The notes beneath the pieces are model-generated. The model was not told where the DNA came from, did no database searches, and was given only the letters and a program-made list of their open reading frames with translations. From assembly GCA_900766945.1 (NCBI GenBank), contig CAAFXD010000021.1, forward strand, positions 1 to 33,701: 33,701 nt of DNA, in the 5' to 3' direction. The stretch comes from Clostridia bacterium (GTDB lineage Bacteria > Bacillota > Clostridia > Oscillospirales > Acutalibacteraceae). Below, in pieces: positions 25,499 to 33,190 of this stretch. A program made the position numbers and the translations under genes. Each line of letters begins with the position of its first letter. The stretch's first letter is position 1.

Positions 25499-25530
25499 AA
25501 AAAAGCACTTGCCGAAGCAAGTGCTTTTTT
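25499..25530. terminator. Intrinsic terminator, mainly for tRNA-Leu, possibly bidirectional
   Basis: A perfect 14-bp stem, AAAAAAGCACTTGC (25499-25512) and GCAAGTGCTTTTTT (25517-25530), has a CGAA loop on the plus strand and a UUCG tetraloop on the minus strand. It begins 2 bases beyond the encoded CCA of the tRNA. The stable UUCG loop on the minus strand suggests the tRNA transcript is the principal client; on the plus strand it would end the glycan operon. Confidence 0.93.
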
Positions 25531-25531
25531 C

Positions 25532-25618
25532 TGGTGCCGCTGACCGGACTTGAACCGGTACGGTGTTGCCACCGAGGGATTTTAAGTCCCTTGCGTCTGC
25601 CGATTTCGCCACAGCGGC
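25532..25618 (-). tRNA. tRNA-Leu (anticodon TAA)
   Basis: Read on the minus strand, the 7-bp acceptor stem GCCGCTG/CAGCGGC is followed by A and an encoded CCA. The anticodon arm is AGGGA-CTTAAAA-TCCCT, giving anticodon TAA, which reads the leucine codon UUA. The long variable arm (CGGTGGCAACACCG) and the T arm (CCGGTTCAAGTCCGG) are typical of a class II tRNA-Leu. Length is 87 bases with CCA (25532-25534). Confidence 0.97.
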
Positions 25619-25637
25619 GCGTTTTCGGCGCTTTATT

Positions 25638-25666
25638 ATTATAGTCAAAAAACAAGCGGTTGTCAA
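25638..25666 (-). promoter_or_regulatory. Perfect sigma-A promoter of tRNA-Leu
   Basis: On the minus strand an exact TTGACA (25661-25666) and exact TATAAT (25638-25643) are separated by 17 bases, placing the transcription start about 13 bases upstream of the mature tRNA 5' end. Confidence 0.9.
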
Positions 25667-25724
25667 TGAAAATTTTTCGGATTTTCAAGGCGCTTCCGTG
25701 CCGCTTTGCACAGCGGTACAGAAT

Positions 25725-25753
25725 TGACATCTCACGGCGGCTGTGCTATAATA
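25725..25753 (+). promoter_or_regulatory. Perfect sigma-A promoter of the STAS/PP2C operon, extended -10
   Basis: Exact TTGACA (25725-25730), a 17-base spacer and exact TATAAT (25748-25753) preceded by TGC (extended -10). Transcription should start near 25760, leaving a leader of about 70 bases before the STAS gene at 25830. No sigma-B- or sigma-F-like promoter is seen, so the operon itself appears constitutively transcribed by the housekeeping factor. Confidence 0.88.
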
Positions 25754-25829
25754 AGCGCAGATTTTTCGGCGAAAAAACCGAAAGAATCGGCAAATGCCGA
25801 AAAAGAAAAAAGTATCGGAGGAAACGGTT

Positions 25830-26132
25830 ATGAACATCTTGAAAAAAGAGGACGGTACTGCGCTGACTCTGTCGTTGGAGGGGCGGTTGGACACCACCAC
25901 TTCGCCTATGTTGGAGGCGGAACTGAAACATTCCGTTGAGGGCGTCACGGAGCTCGTTATCGATATGGCCGCTTTGGAGTACATATCCTCTTCCGGCTTG
26001 CGTGTGTTGCTTTCCGCACAGAAGGTGATGAACCGTCAGGGGAAAATGTCCATTCGGAATGTCAACGAAACCATTATGGAAATTTTCGAGGTAACCGGCT
26101 TTGCGGATATTTTGACGATTGAGCAGAACTGA
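25830..26132 (+). CDS. STAS-domain anti-anti-sigma-like protein (SpoIIAA/RsbV family)
   Basis: A 100-residue single STAS domain. Typical features are LEGRLDTTTSPMLEAEL (16-32), LVIDMAALEYISSSGLRVLL (42-61) and the C-terminal FEVTGFADIL. By alignment with SpoIIAA (phosphorylated S58 in DSSG), the phospho-acceptor here would be Ser54 in SSSG, with the preceding Asp replaced by Ser. An ATG at 25830 with GGAGG 8 bases upstream is chosen over an earlier in-frame ATG at 25794, which lacks an RBS. STAS proteins of this kind bind RsbW/SpoIIAB-type ATPase domains when dephosphorylated and are reset by PP2C phosphatases; both partner types are encoded downstream in the same operon. Confidence 0.93.
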   Translation: MNILKKEDGTALTLSLEGRLDTTTSPMLEAELKHSVEGVTELVIDMAALEYISSSGLRVLLSAQKVMNRQGKMSIRNVNETIMEIFEVTGFADILTIEQN

Positions 26133-26135
26133 CGG

Positions 26136-27758
26136 ATGATGAATATTCGAGATAGTTTTACATATGACCTTTCCGCATCTGCCATTGACGAAATGGCGGA
26201 GAAGATAGACGCGTATCTTGTAGCCTTAAAAACGGAGTCCAAAAACAGGCATCGCATTCGCCTGTCTATGGAGGAGATACTCTTGCGGATGCGGGAGGCA
26301 TTCGGAGAAGAAACCACCTGTGTTCTTAGAATGGGCACACATTTCGGGCGGCCGCGCCTGATGCTGGAAGTGCAGGGTGTGCTGTTTGACCCGACGGTAC
26401 AGGGTGGCGAAGACGGAGAATTCAGCGGATGGAGCAACCGTATGTTGGGAAGTATGGGCCTCTATCCGCTGTATTCCTATACAGACGGCAAAAATCAGGT
26501 GCTGCTGAAACTGAAAAAACCGCGCCGCAGTCCGTTGGTATCCTTGCTTTTTGCTTTGGCGGCGGCGGTTTTGGTCGGGCTTGCCGGTATGATTTTACCG
26601 CAGAATTTGGTGTCGGTTTTGCTCGAAAATCTGATTACCCCATTGTACGACGCCTTTTTGGGTGTGCTTGGCACCATCGCAGGGCCTATGGTGTTCTTGG
26701 CTGTGGCGTGGGGCGTTTACGGCATCGGGGATATTTCCACCTTCGGGCGCATCGGCAAGCGTATGCTTTTGCGCTTTGTCGGGATTTTGTTTGTTATGAC
26801 GGCGGTCGCGGCGGCTGTGTGCCTGCCGGCGTTTTCCATACAACTCGAATCGGGCAGTGGCACGGCGAACAATCAGCTTTGGGGCATTTTCCAAATGTTA
26901 TTAGACATTCTGCCGGACAATATCATCACTCCGTTTCAAGAGGGGAACTCCATGCAGATTATCCTCATGGCTGTTTTTGTCGGCGCCGCGCTGTTGGTGC
27001 TCGGCAAACAGGTCGCGGGTGTGTCGGCGCTTGTGGAACAACTGAACAATGTGATTGGCTTTGTGGTGGAACTGATTTCAAGCCTTGTGCCGTATTTCAT
27101 CTTTCTTGTTGTGGTGCAGATGTTCTGGACGAATTCGTTCGGCGTCATTTCACAGGCGTGGTGGGCGGTTGTTGTGTTTTTGCTTGTGATGGCGGTGATT
27201 CTCGCGTTTGTATTTTTGTATGTTTCCCGCAGAAATCAGATTTCTCCGTTTTTGCTGGCTTCAAAATGTGCGGAGACCTTTGTGGTTGCGTTGACCACCG
27301 CCTCCTCCACGGCGACCTTCGGCACCGCCATGCAATGCTGTGAACGCAAGTTGGGGCTCGGCAGTTATTTAACGAATTTCGGCTTGCCGTTGGGGATGGT
27401 GTTCTGTCCGCCCGCAACTTCTATCTATTTTGTAATTATCTGTTTTTATGTGGCAAAAAGCTATGCGGTTCCCATTTCCGCCGCGTGGATTTTGATGGCG
27501 GTTGTGGTCACGGTGATTTTGGCGATTGCCTCGCCGCCGATTCCCGGCGGCACTTTGGCGTGCTATACCGTGATGTTTGCACAGCTCGGCATTCCGACCG
27601 AAGGCTTGGTCGTTGCCATGGCTGTGGATGTTTTGTTTGACTTTGTGGCTACCGCCGCGAATATGGTTTTGCTGGAAGCGGAACTGATACAGCAGGGGCG
27701 CAACCTGCATATGTTGGATAGGGCTGTTTTGTCTGCCAAAACGCAAAAAAGCCGATGA
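26136..27758 (+). CDS. Fusion: degenerate RsbW/SpoIIAB-like ATPase domain + dicarboxylate/amino-acid:cation symporter
   Basis: A 540-residue fusion. Residues 1-130 follow the anti-sigma-kinase ATPase fold: IRLSMEEILLRM (41-52) aligns with the N-box VDEIFSNI of the canonical domain in the phosphatase at 30521, and LEVQGVLFDPT (77-87) aligns with its RFCDDGVPYDPT. The N-box Asn and the nucleotide-binding Asp are absent, so ATP binding or kinase activity is doubtful. Residues 131-525 are a DAACS/SDF-family symporter, with ASSTATFGTAM, FGLPLGMVFCPPATSIY, SPPIPGGTLACY and VLFDFVATAANM matching the family's SSSAT, PLG, GIPGG and DxxRTxxNV motifs. The substrate is unknown (dicarboxylate, glutamate, serine/threonine). 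It begins 3 bases after the STAS stop; a second in-frame ATG follows at 26139. I infer that the STAS protein docks on the cytoplasmic domain. Confidence 0.85.
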   Translation: MMNIRDSFTYDLSASAIDEMAEKIDAYLVALKTESKNRHRIRLSMEEILLRMREAFGEETTCVLRMGTHFGRPRLMLEVQGVLFDPTVQGGEDGEFSGWSNRMLGSMGLYPLYSYTDGKNQVLLKLKKPRRSPLVSLLFALAAAVLVGLAGMILPQNLVSVLLENLITPLYDAFLGVLGTIAGPMVFLAVAWGVYGIGDISTFGRIGKRMLLRFVGILFVMTAVAAAVCLPAFSIQLESGSGTANNQLWGIFQMLLDILPDNIITPFQEGNSMQIILMAVFVGAALLVLGKQVAGVSALVEQLNNVIGFVVELISSLVPYFIFLVVVQMFWTNSFGVISQAWWAVVVFLLVMAVILAFVFLYVSRRNQISPFLLASKCAETFVVALTTASSTATFGTAMQCCERKLGLGSYLTNFGLPLGMVFCPPATSIYFVIICFYVAKSYAVPISAAWILMAVVVTVILAIASPPIPGGTLACYTVMFAQLGIPTEGLVVAMAVDVLFDFVATAANMVLLEAELIQQGRNLHMLDRAVLSAKTQKSR

Positions 27759-27792
27759 ACCGCACGCACCGGTTGTAAAATGAGGGATAGGC

Positions 27793-28713
27793 ATGTTGGA
27801 TTTCCGCGCGTTCACCTTAGAGGATAAACAAACGGTTGACCGGTATTTTCGCCGTTACGGCGAGAACTCCTGTCAGCACGCTTTTGTTTCCCTGTACTGT
27901 ATGGAAAGTAAATACGGCGACCGTCTTTGCGAACGGGACGGGTATCTGTATATTTTGCGTTCCGCACGCGGCAATGCAAAAGAGCGTGTTTATCTTTTTC
28001 CGATGGGTGCGCCCGACGGCTTGCGCCAAGCGGTTTCGGCGTTACGGCTTGACGCCCATGCGCACGGGAAACGGTTGTGCTTTGAAACGCTGACACGCCG
28101 TGCGGCAGAGCTTCTGCAAAGTCTGTTCCCGGGCGAGTTTTCCGTGGAACCGTGCCGCGATTATGCAGAGTATATGTATACCTATGAAAAATTGGCGTAT
28201 CTGCCAGGACCCGAGATGGCGTCCAAACGCCACGACATCAACACTTTTTTTCGTGATTACGGCAGTCGCTTTCGCGTGGAATTGCTTTGCCCCGCGCATA
28301 TCGATGCCGTTTTGGCATTTCAAGAGCAGTGGCTGAAAACGAAAATGCAAAATCAGGAAGATGTGCAGTTGGAATGTGAAGATGCGGCAATCCGCCGCGG
28401 CTTGGCACAGTTTGAAGCCTTGGGCCTTTCCGGAATCGCGGTCTATATTGACGAGAATTTGGCGGGCTATGCATACGGTGCGCCGCTGTCGGAGACCTGT
28501 TACGATGTGATGATTGAAAAAGGGGACAGGCGCTTTCCGGACATCTACCGTGTGCTGAATCGGGACCTTGTGCGGCTGTGTTGTGCAGACTATACCCTGA
28601 TTAACCGCGAAGAGGATGTGGGCGCGCCGGGCTTGCGAAAAGCCAAACTGTCTTACAAACCGGATTTTCTGCTTGAAAAATTTGTTGCCCGTGAGGTGCC
28701 TGCCAATGAATAA
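27793..28713 (+). CDS. DUF2156 protein (GNAT-fold, LPG-synthase C-terminal-like)
   Basis: A 306-residue protein of the DUF2156 group, related to the C-terminal aminoacyl-transferase domain of phosphatidylglycerol lysyltransferase. Recognisable stretches are HAFVSLYCMESKYG (34-47), KRHDINTFFRDYG near the middle, GYAYGAPLSETCYDVMIEKG and the terminal LINREEDVGAPGLRKAKLSY, which is characteristic of the family. No membrane segments are seen, so it is predicted to be soluble. RBS GAGGG is 6 bases before the ATG. It sits between the two transporter genes of the STAS operon and overlaps the next gene by 8 bases. A link to lipid aminoacylation or acyl transfer is possible, but its substrate is not known. 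Confidence 0.82.
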   Translation: MLDFRAFTLEDKQTVDRYFRRYGENSCQHAFVSLYCMESKYGDRLCERDGYLYILRSARGNAKERVYLFPMGAPDGLRQAVSALRLDAHAHGKRLCFETLTRRAAELLQSLFPGEFSVEPCRDYAEYMYTYEKLAYLPGPEMASKRHDINTFFRDYGSRFRVELLCPAHIDAVLAFQEQWLKTKMQNQEDVQLECEDAAIRRGLAQFEALGLSGIAVYIDENLAGYAYGAPLSETCYDVMIEKGDRRFPDIYRVLNRDLVRLCCADYTLINREEDVGAPGLRKAKLSYKPDFLLEKFVAREVPANE

Positions 28714-29623
28714 AACGGAGGCAAATGTTTCCTTACTGATTATCACCTTTTTTGCCGCAATACAGTATGCATTTTTGGCGGGTGTGCCCGAAACGGTCTC
28801 CCATTTTGCTTTTTTGGGGATTACCAATTTGATTGGCTTTTTGCTAACGCTGACGCTGTTTTTCGGCGAGCTGTTCCGCTTGGACAGCAAACAAATTAAG
28901 CAAAGCCTTGTGCTGTCGCTAGAATTGTTCGGCTTTAATGTGTTTTTATTGCTGGGTTCGTCAGCGGGCGCTACCGTAAGCGCCTGTGTGCTGTCGGCCT
29001 ATTTTGTGTTTTTACCGCTGTTGTCTTTTTTGCTGTTTCGCACAAAACCGGAGCGCAATACGGTCATTGCCGTTATTGTGGTGCTTGCGGGCTTGTTTTT
29101 GATGATGAACGGAAACCTTGCGGGGCTTTTGGACATCCACATTCTGTATTTGCTTGCAGGCGATGTGTTTTTTGCATTGTATATTTTAACGGTCGGCAAA
29201 TACAGCGCAGGGTCAAATCCTGCGGTGCTTGCTATGGGGCAAATGCTGTTCAGTTGCTTAATTTCCATGCTGTTTTGGATGGGCGAGTCTGCGGTGCAAC
29301 GCACAGTGCCGACCCTCCCGATTGACCCCGCTTTTTGGGGCAGTGCCGTGTTTATCGGCTTCTTTATCCGCGGGCTGTACGGCGTTGTGCAAATGTATGC
29401 CCAGCGGTATGTCAGCCCCTTAAATACCTCTTTAATCTTTTCTTCGGAAATTATCATCACCATGGTGATGTCTCCGGTGCTCGCGCGCCTGTTCGGCACC
29501 GCAGCGGAGCAGATTACGCCGTGGAAACTCGTCGGCGCCGCTGTCATGGTGGTCGGAATCCTCACGGCAGACCGCACGGTTGTGGATGCGGTGGAAAGGA
29601 GGTTGCGGCGTGAAAAATCCTAA
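28706..29623 (+). CDS. EamA/DMT-family transporter
   Basis: A 305-residue protein with about ten hydrophobic segments arranged as two EamA halves, as in drug/metabolite transporters. Segments include LLIITFFAAIQYAFLAGV at the start, NVFLLLGSSAGATVSACVL, YFVFLPLLSFLLF, VIAVIVVLAGLFLMM and, near the end, ISPLNTS-like SPLNTSLIFSSEIIITMVMS and LVGAAVMVVGIL. The start ATG at 28706 overlaps the DUF2156 stop and has GAGG upstream. An in-frame start further upstream lies inside the DUF2156 gene and is not used. The substrate cannot be read. It overlaps the following gene by 14 bases, so the whole block is translationally coupled. Confidence 0.88.
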   Translation: MNKTEANVSLLIITFFAAIQYAFLAGVPETVSHFAFLGITNLIGFLLTLTLFFGELFRLDSKQIKQSLVLSLELFGFNVFLLLGSSAGATVSACVLSAYFVFLPLLSFLLFRTKPERNTVIAVIVVLAGLFLMMNGNLAGLLDIHILYLLAGDVFFALYILTVGKYSAGSNPAVLAMGQMLFSCLISMLFWMGESAVQRTVPTLPIDPAFWGSAVFIGFFIRGLYGVVQMYAQRYVSPLNTSLIFSSEIIITMVMSPVLARLFGTAAEQITPWKLVGAAVMVVGILTADRTVVDAVERRLRREKS

Positions 29624-30509
29624 ATTGCGGCGGGTTCTCTTTTTGACGCTGATTTCGGCGGTTGCCTATTTCGTTGCGGATTGGAGCGTGCAATTTACCG
29701 CGTTTTTGCACTTCGGGTCGTATATCGGTATTAAGAACTTTTTGCCTGTAACGCTCGGGATGTTTTTCGGCCCGTTCGGCGTTTCGGGGTGCGTGCTCGG
29801 TTGTGTTGCGACAGCCGCCGTGTTGCATACCCCCGCCCGAGAGGTCATTTTTGAATGCGTCTGCATTGCGGTTATGGGTATGGGGTTGTGGTTTCTGTGG
29901 CATCGTATGGATACATCGCACAGAATCCGTTTTAAACAAGGGAAGATGTATCTGTGGTATGCGGTTTCCCTGCTGGGGCTTTCCGCTGTCTGCGGTTTCC
30001 TCAGCCTGCTGTTTGCGGCGCATGCGTTTTGGCAGACCGTTGCCGCCTATACCTCGCTCGGCATTTTGGTGGGGTTGCCCGTCAATATTCTGTTGGGCAG
30101 TTTGCTTTGCCCCGAGCCCGTTTTGCCGCCGAAGTACCGTTTAGACCATGATGTAATCGGCTGTATTGCGGATGAGGCGGGGCAGGAATGTTTAAACGAG
30201 GCGTTGGAAGAAAGTGCCCCTGCCTGCGGCGTCAGCCGCAAACGGGTGTTTGAGGTGCAAAACTGTATTGAAGAGGTGTCTTTGCGCGTGCACAAAGTTG
30301 CGCCGAATGCCCAAATCCGAATTTGTGTGGATTACAGCGACGCCATATCCGTTCGGTTTACCTATGCGGGTGCAAAATACAATCCCTTGCGCATGGGAAA
30401 GGACGAGGACGAAATTGATGTTATGAGCCTGAAACTCATTGAGCACAGAGCCTTGCGGGCGTTTTACCGCTACGCCGGCGGCGAAAATCATTTGCATATC
30501 GTGGTATAG
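29610..30509 (+). CDS. Polytopic membrane protein with degenerate HATPase-like C-terminal domain
   Basis: A 299-residue protein with a GTG start at 29610, fixed by a perfect AAAGGAGG 7 bases upstream. About five membrane segments lie in residues 8-168 (for example VLFLTLISAVAYFVADW, VTLGMFFGPFGVSGCVLG, YTSLGILVGLPVNILLGSLL), resembling small sensor or ECF-S-like membrane domains. Residues 210-299 resemble the ATPase fold of anti-sigma kinases: VQNCIEEVSLRVHKV corresponds to the N-box without its Asn, and VRFTYAGAKYNPL (248-260) to the D-x-G-x-x-[YF]-[DN]-P motif without the Asp. Like the symporter fusion it seems to be a non-catalytic ATPase-like docking domain on a membrane protein. It lies 11 bases before the phosphatase gene. 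The function is inferred from context only. Confidence 0.6.
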   Translation: MKNPKLRRVLFLTLISAVAYFVADWSVQFTAFLHFGSYIGIKNFLPVTLGMFFGPFGVSGCVLGCVATAAVLHTPAREVIFECVCIAVMGMGLWFLWHRMDTSHRIRFKQGKMYLWYAVSLLGLSAVCGFLSLLFAAHAFWQTVAAYTSLGILVGLPVNILLGSLLCPEPVLPPKYRLDHDVIGCIADEAGQECLNEALEESAPACGVSRKRVFEVQNCIEEVSLRVHKVAPNAQIRICVDYSDAISVRFTYAGAKYNPLRMGKDEDEIDVMSLKLIEHRALRAFYRYAGGENHLHIVV

Positions 30510-30520
30510 GGGGAGTCTCT

Positions 30521-32962
30521 ATGACGCAAAAACGAAAACCGATTCGGCAAAAAGTACAGAAAATCGTATTGCTTATCTCTGTGGCAGGTTTGCTGTTAAC
30601 CAGCGCAGTGGGCGTTTTCAGTATGCTGAAAATCACAAAAGACAGCGAAACCGCCCTTATAAACCAAATGAAACAAAACACCGTGAATGTTGTGCGGGAT
30701 AAAGCGGCGTTTGCGGATGCGGAACTTGGGAAATATGCCGCGTATATCGAGGATTTTTCTGCCTATATCCACGAGCTTTATCAAAATCCGCAGTTGTATA
30801 TCGGGCGTGAGGTTCTTCCGCCTGATGCGGCGAACAAAGGCGTGTATTCCATGCAGCGGTATTTGGCGCGGGCGGAGGATACAGCGGCCGCAACGGAACA
30901 GGAACGGAAACTCTTAGGGAATTTGGAGCAGATTTGGGCGCCGATGATTACGAACAACGGCGATATGATTACAACCGTTTATGTCGGCACGGAAAGCGGA
31001 TTTTTGCTGAGCTTTGACGACCGTGCGGATTTGGGCGTCACGCCCGGCAGTACGGAATCCTATTATGACTATTTTCAGTCCGCTTGGTATACCGCCGCAA
31101 AAGATGCGGGCACTGTGCTGTTTACGGATACCTATTCCGATTCCTACGGTCGGGGGCTGATGATTAGTTGCGCGGCGCCTTTTTACGATGCAAACGATGC
31201 ATTTGCGGGCGTTGTCTGTATGGATATTCTCATCGGTGATTTGAGCCGTTCCGTCATTGATGTGGATTTGGGTGCGGGTGCCTATGCGTTTTTGGTCAAC
31301 GGCAGCGGCGACATCATTGCTTCCCCGACGATGGAGACAACCCAAACCGAATTTGACTCGGTTTTCGATGAAAACAGCCCCGTTTATGCGGTGTCGGGGT
31401 CGATGATGCGCGGCGAAACGGGCGTACAGCTGTCGGACGGTGTGTATTATGCCTATACGCCGATTCAAAGCGCCGAGTGGAAACTTTGCGTGCATATTCC
31501 CGAAACGGTGATTTTAGCGCCGGTTGAGGTGATGAAGCAGAATATTACCGTTGCCATACTTGCCTTTGTTGCGGCGTTTTTGTTCATTATTCTCTGCGTG
31601 ATATGGTTGGTGCGGCGCTTTTCCGACAAACTTACGGCGCCGTTGTTGGCGCTCGGGCAGGATGTGCAGACCATCAGCGGCGGCGATTTAGACTATCGCG
31701 CCAGCATCCGAAGCAACGACGAAATCGGCGATTTGGCGGAGAGTTTTAACCGTATGGCGGCTTCGCTGAAAGAGTATATTGAAAATCTGACGGCGGTTAC
31801 CGCCGATAAAGAGCGCATCAGCGCGGAGTTGAATGTGGCGACGCAAATTCAGGCGTCCATGTTGCCTTGCATTTTCCCTGCGTTTCCGGAGCACGAGGAA
31901 TTCGATATTTTTGCCGGTATGATTCCCGCCAAAGAGGTGGGCGGCGATTTCTACGATTTCTTTATGTTGGATGATGACCACCTGATTATGGTCATTGCAG
32001 ATGTGTCCGGCAAGGGCGTTCCCGCGGCGCTGTTTATGGTGATTGCCAAAACACTTTTGAAAAACAGCGGGGAACAAGGGCTTTCCCCGAAAGAGATTTT
32101 GGAAAAGGTCAACGGCCAGCTTTGCGAAAATAATGAGGAGGAAATGTTCGTCACCGTGTGGCTCGGCAAACTGCAACTTTCTACGGGCGAGCTTGTGTGC
32201 GCAAACGCGGGGCATGAGGACCCGGTGCTTCTCCGTGCGGACGGCACGCTCGAAATTCTGAAACAGCGGCACGGCTTTGTTTTGGCGGGTATGGAGTGTG
32301 CCCGCTATACCGAGCAGACCTTTTACCTCGAAAAGGGCGACAAGCTGTTTGTCTGCACCGACGGCGTAACCGAGGCAACCTCCGCGGCGGAAGAACTGTA
32401 CGGAAAAGAACGGATGCTGTCGGCATTGCAACAGGCGGCAGGGGAGTCCACAAAGGGCATTTTGTCGGCAGTGAAAGCGGATATTGACCGTTTCGTGGGC
32501 GAGGCACCGCAGTTTGATGACATCACCATGCTGGTGTTTGAGATGAAACGCGTCAGCGGCGCGCCGGAAACCGTTTTGAAAGTCACACCGCAGACGGAGA
32601 ATTTGGAACAGGTGACGGCGTTTGTGGAGGAACAGCTCTGCGCGAAAAACGCACCGCCGAAAATCCTTGCCCAAATCAACATTGCGGTCGATGAGATTTT
32701 CTCCAATATTACGCGATACAGCGGCGCAAAGACCTTTTCCCTTGCCTGCAAAGTGTCGGAGCACAGCGTCGTTTTGCGTTTTTGCGATGACGGCGTTCCC
32801 TACGACCCCACCAAACAGCCGGAGCCGGATGTTACCCTGTCTGCGGAAAAACGGCAAATCGGGGGACTGGGCATTTATATGGTGCGCAAAACCATGGACG
32901 ATGTCCGCTATACCTATACAGACGGTCAAAACGTTTTGACAGTTGAAAAAACCTGGGTATAA
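30521..32962 (+). CDS. SpoIIE/RsbU-type PP2C phosphatase with dCache sensor, HAMP and HATPase domain
   Basis: An 813-residue signalling protein. TM1 (15-36), an extracytoplasmic dCache-like sensor (about 45-335, with VYVGTESGFLLSFDDR and the GRGLMISCAAPFYD segment), TM2 (about 342-363), HAMP (364-420), then a PP2C domain (about 435-675) with metal motifs GGDFYDFF (474-481), ADVSGKGVPAALF (493-505), TDGVTEA (613-619) and FDDITML (665-671). A C-terminal ATPase domain (about 685-813) is canonical: VDEIFSN (723-729), CDDGVPYDP (755-763) and GGLGIYM (781-787). It should dephosphorylate the STAS protein in response to an outside ligand. The attached ATPase domain could supply the opposing kinase activity. 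RBS GGGGGAG precedes the ATG. Confidence 0.93.
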   Translation: MTQKRKPIRQKVQKIVLLISVAGLLLTSAVGVFSMLKITKDSETALINQMKQNTVNVVRDKAAFADAELGKYAAYIEDFSAYIHELYQNPQLYIGREVLPPDAANKGVYSMQRYLARAEDTAAATEQERKLLGNLEQIWAPMITNNGDMITTVYVGTESGFLLSFDDRADLGVTPGSTESYYDYFQSAWYTAAKDAGTVLFTDTYSDSYGRGLMISCAAPFYDANDAFAGVVCMDILIGDLSRSVIDVDLGAGAYAFLVNGSGDIIASPTMETTQTEFDSVFDENSPVYAVSGSMMRGETGVQLSDGVYYAYTPIQSAEWKLCVHIPETVILAPVEVMKQNITVAILAFVAAFLFIILCVIWLVRRFSDKLTAPLLALGQDVQTISGGDLDYRASIRSNDEIGDLAESFNRMAASLKEYIENLTAVTADKERISAELNVATQIQASMLPCIFPAFPEHEEFDIFAGMIPAKEVGGDFYDFFMLDDDHLIMVIADVSGKGVPAALFMVIAKTLLKNSGEQGLSPKEILEKVNGQLCENNEEEMFVTVWLGKLQLSTGELVCANAGHEDPVLLRADGTLEILKQRHGFVLAGMECARYTEQTFYLEKGDKLFVCTDGVTEATSAAEELYGKERMLSALQQAAGESTKGILSAVKADIDRFVGEAPQFDDITMLVFEMKRVSGAPETVLKVTPQTENLEQVTAFVEEQLCAKNAPPKILAQINIAVDEIFSNITRYSGAKTFSLACKVSEHSVVLRFCDDGVPYDPTKQPEPDVTLSAEKRQIGGLGIYMVRKTMDDVRYTYTDGQNVLTVEKTWV

Positions 32963-33003
32963 CGGCCGCTTTTTGCAGTCGGCGGAAAGAAAACCAAAAT
33001 TTT

Positions 33004-33024
33004 AAAAAAGTATTATACTTTTTT
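33004..33024 (+). terminator. Probable intrinsic terminator of the STAS/PP2C operon
   Basis: AAAAAAGTA (33004-33012) pairs perfectly with TACTTTTTT (33016-33024) around a TTA loop, 41 bases after the phosphatase stop. The 9-bp stem is AT-rich and therefore weak, but its position and U-run fit a terminator. Confidence 0.6.
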
Positions 33025-33190
33025 CTTGTGCGTTCGTATCAATGAACAGAAAACAGGTTTACAACGCAAATTCTATTTCAAAAAGGAGGAATACGCAAAA
33101 AAGCGATGCAATACGCTCGGGCGCACAATCCGATTGGACAGTAGCCCCGAAACCAACAGCAAACACCAAACACAGAAAGGAAATTTTATT
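33025..33190 (+). other. Leader or intergenic stretch with an orphan Shine-Dalgarno
   Basis: No gene is supported here. AAAAAGGAGG (about 33080-33089) is a strong ribosome-site sequence, but the nearest ATG (33106) is 16 bases away and opens only 12 codons. The frame of the small downstream gene stays open through this stretch, but without a good start. I see no convincing -35/-10 pair. It may be a 5' leader or the relic of a small gene. Confidence 0.4.

Noticed and set aside
25432..25530. Hairpin array as a CRISPR or riboswitch
   Set aside because: The palindromes differ in sequence and length, spacers are only about 7 bases, and there are no cas genes. It lies at gene ends rather than in a leader, which argues against a riboswitch.
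25430..25620. Glycan locus as a mobile island inserted at tRNA-Leu
   Set aside because: The locus adjoins the tRNA 3' end, but no integrase, transposase or repeated copy of the tRNA 3' end is visible, and base composition differs only modestly between the two sides by eye.
31688..32929. Minus-strand open frame of 413 codons
   Set aside because: It is the antisense shadow of the HAMP, PP2C and ATPase domains of the phosphatase gene, which match their families fully in the plus frame.
33026..33190. N-terminal extension of the FakA-like protein
   Set aside because: The frame is open, but only a TTG without an RBS begins it and the residues show no family similarity. The ATG at 33191 starts exactly where the conserved domain begins.
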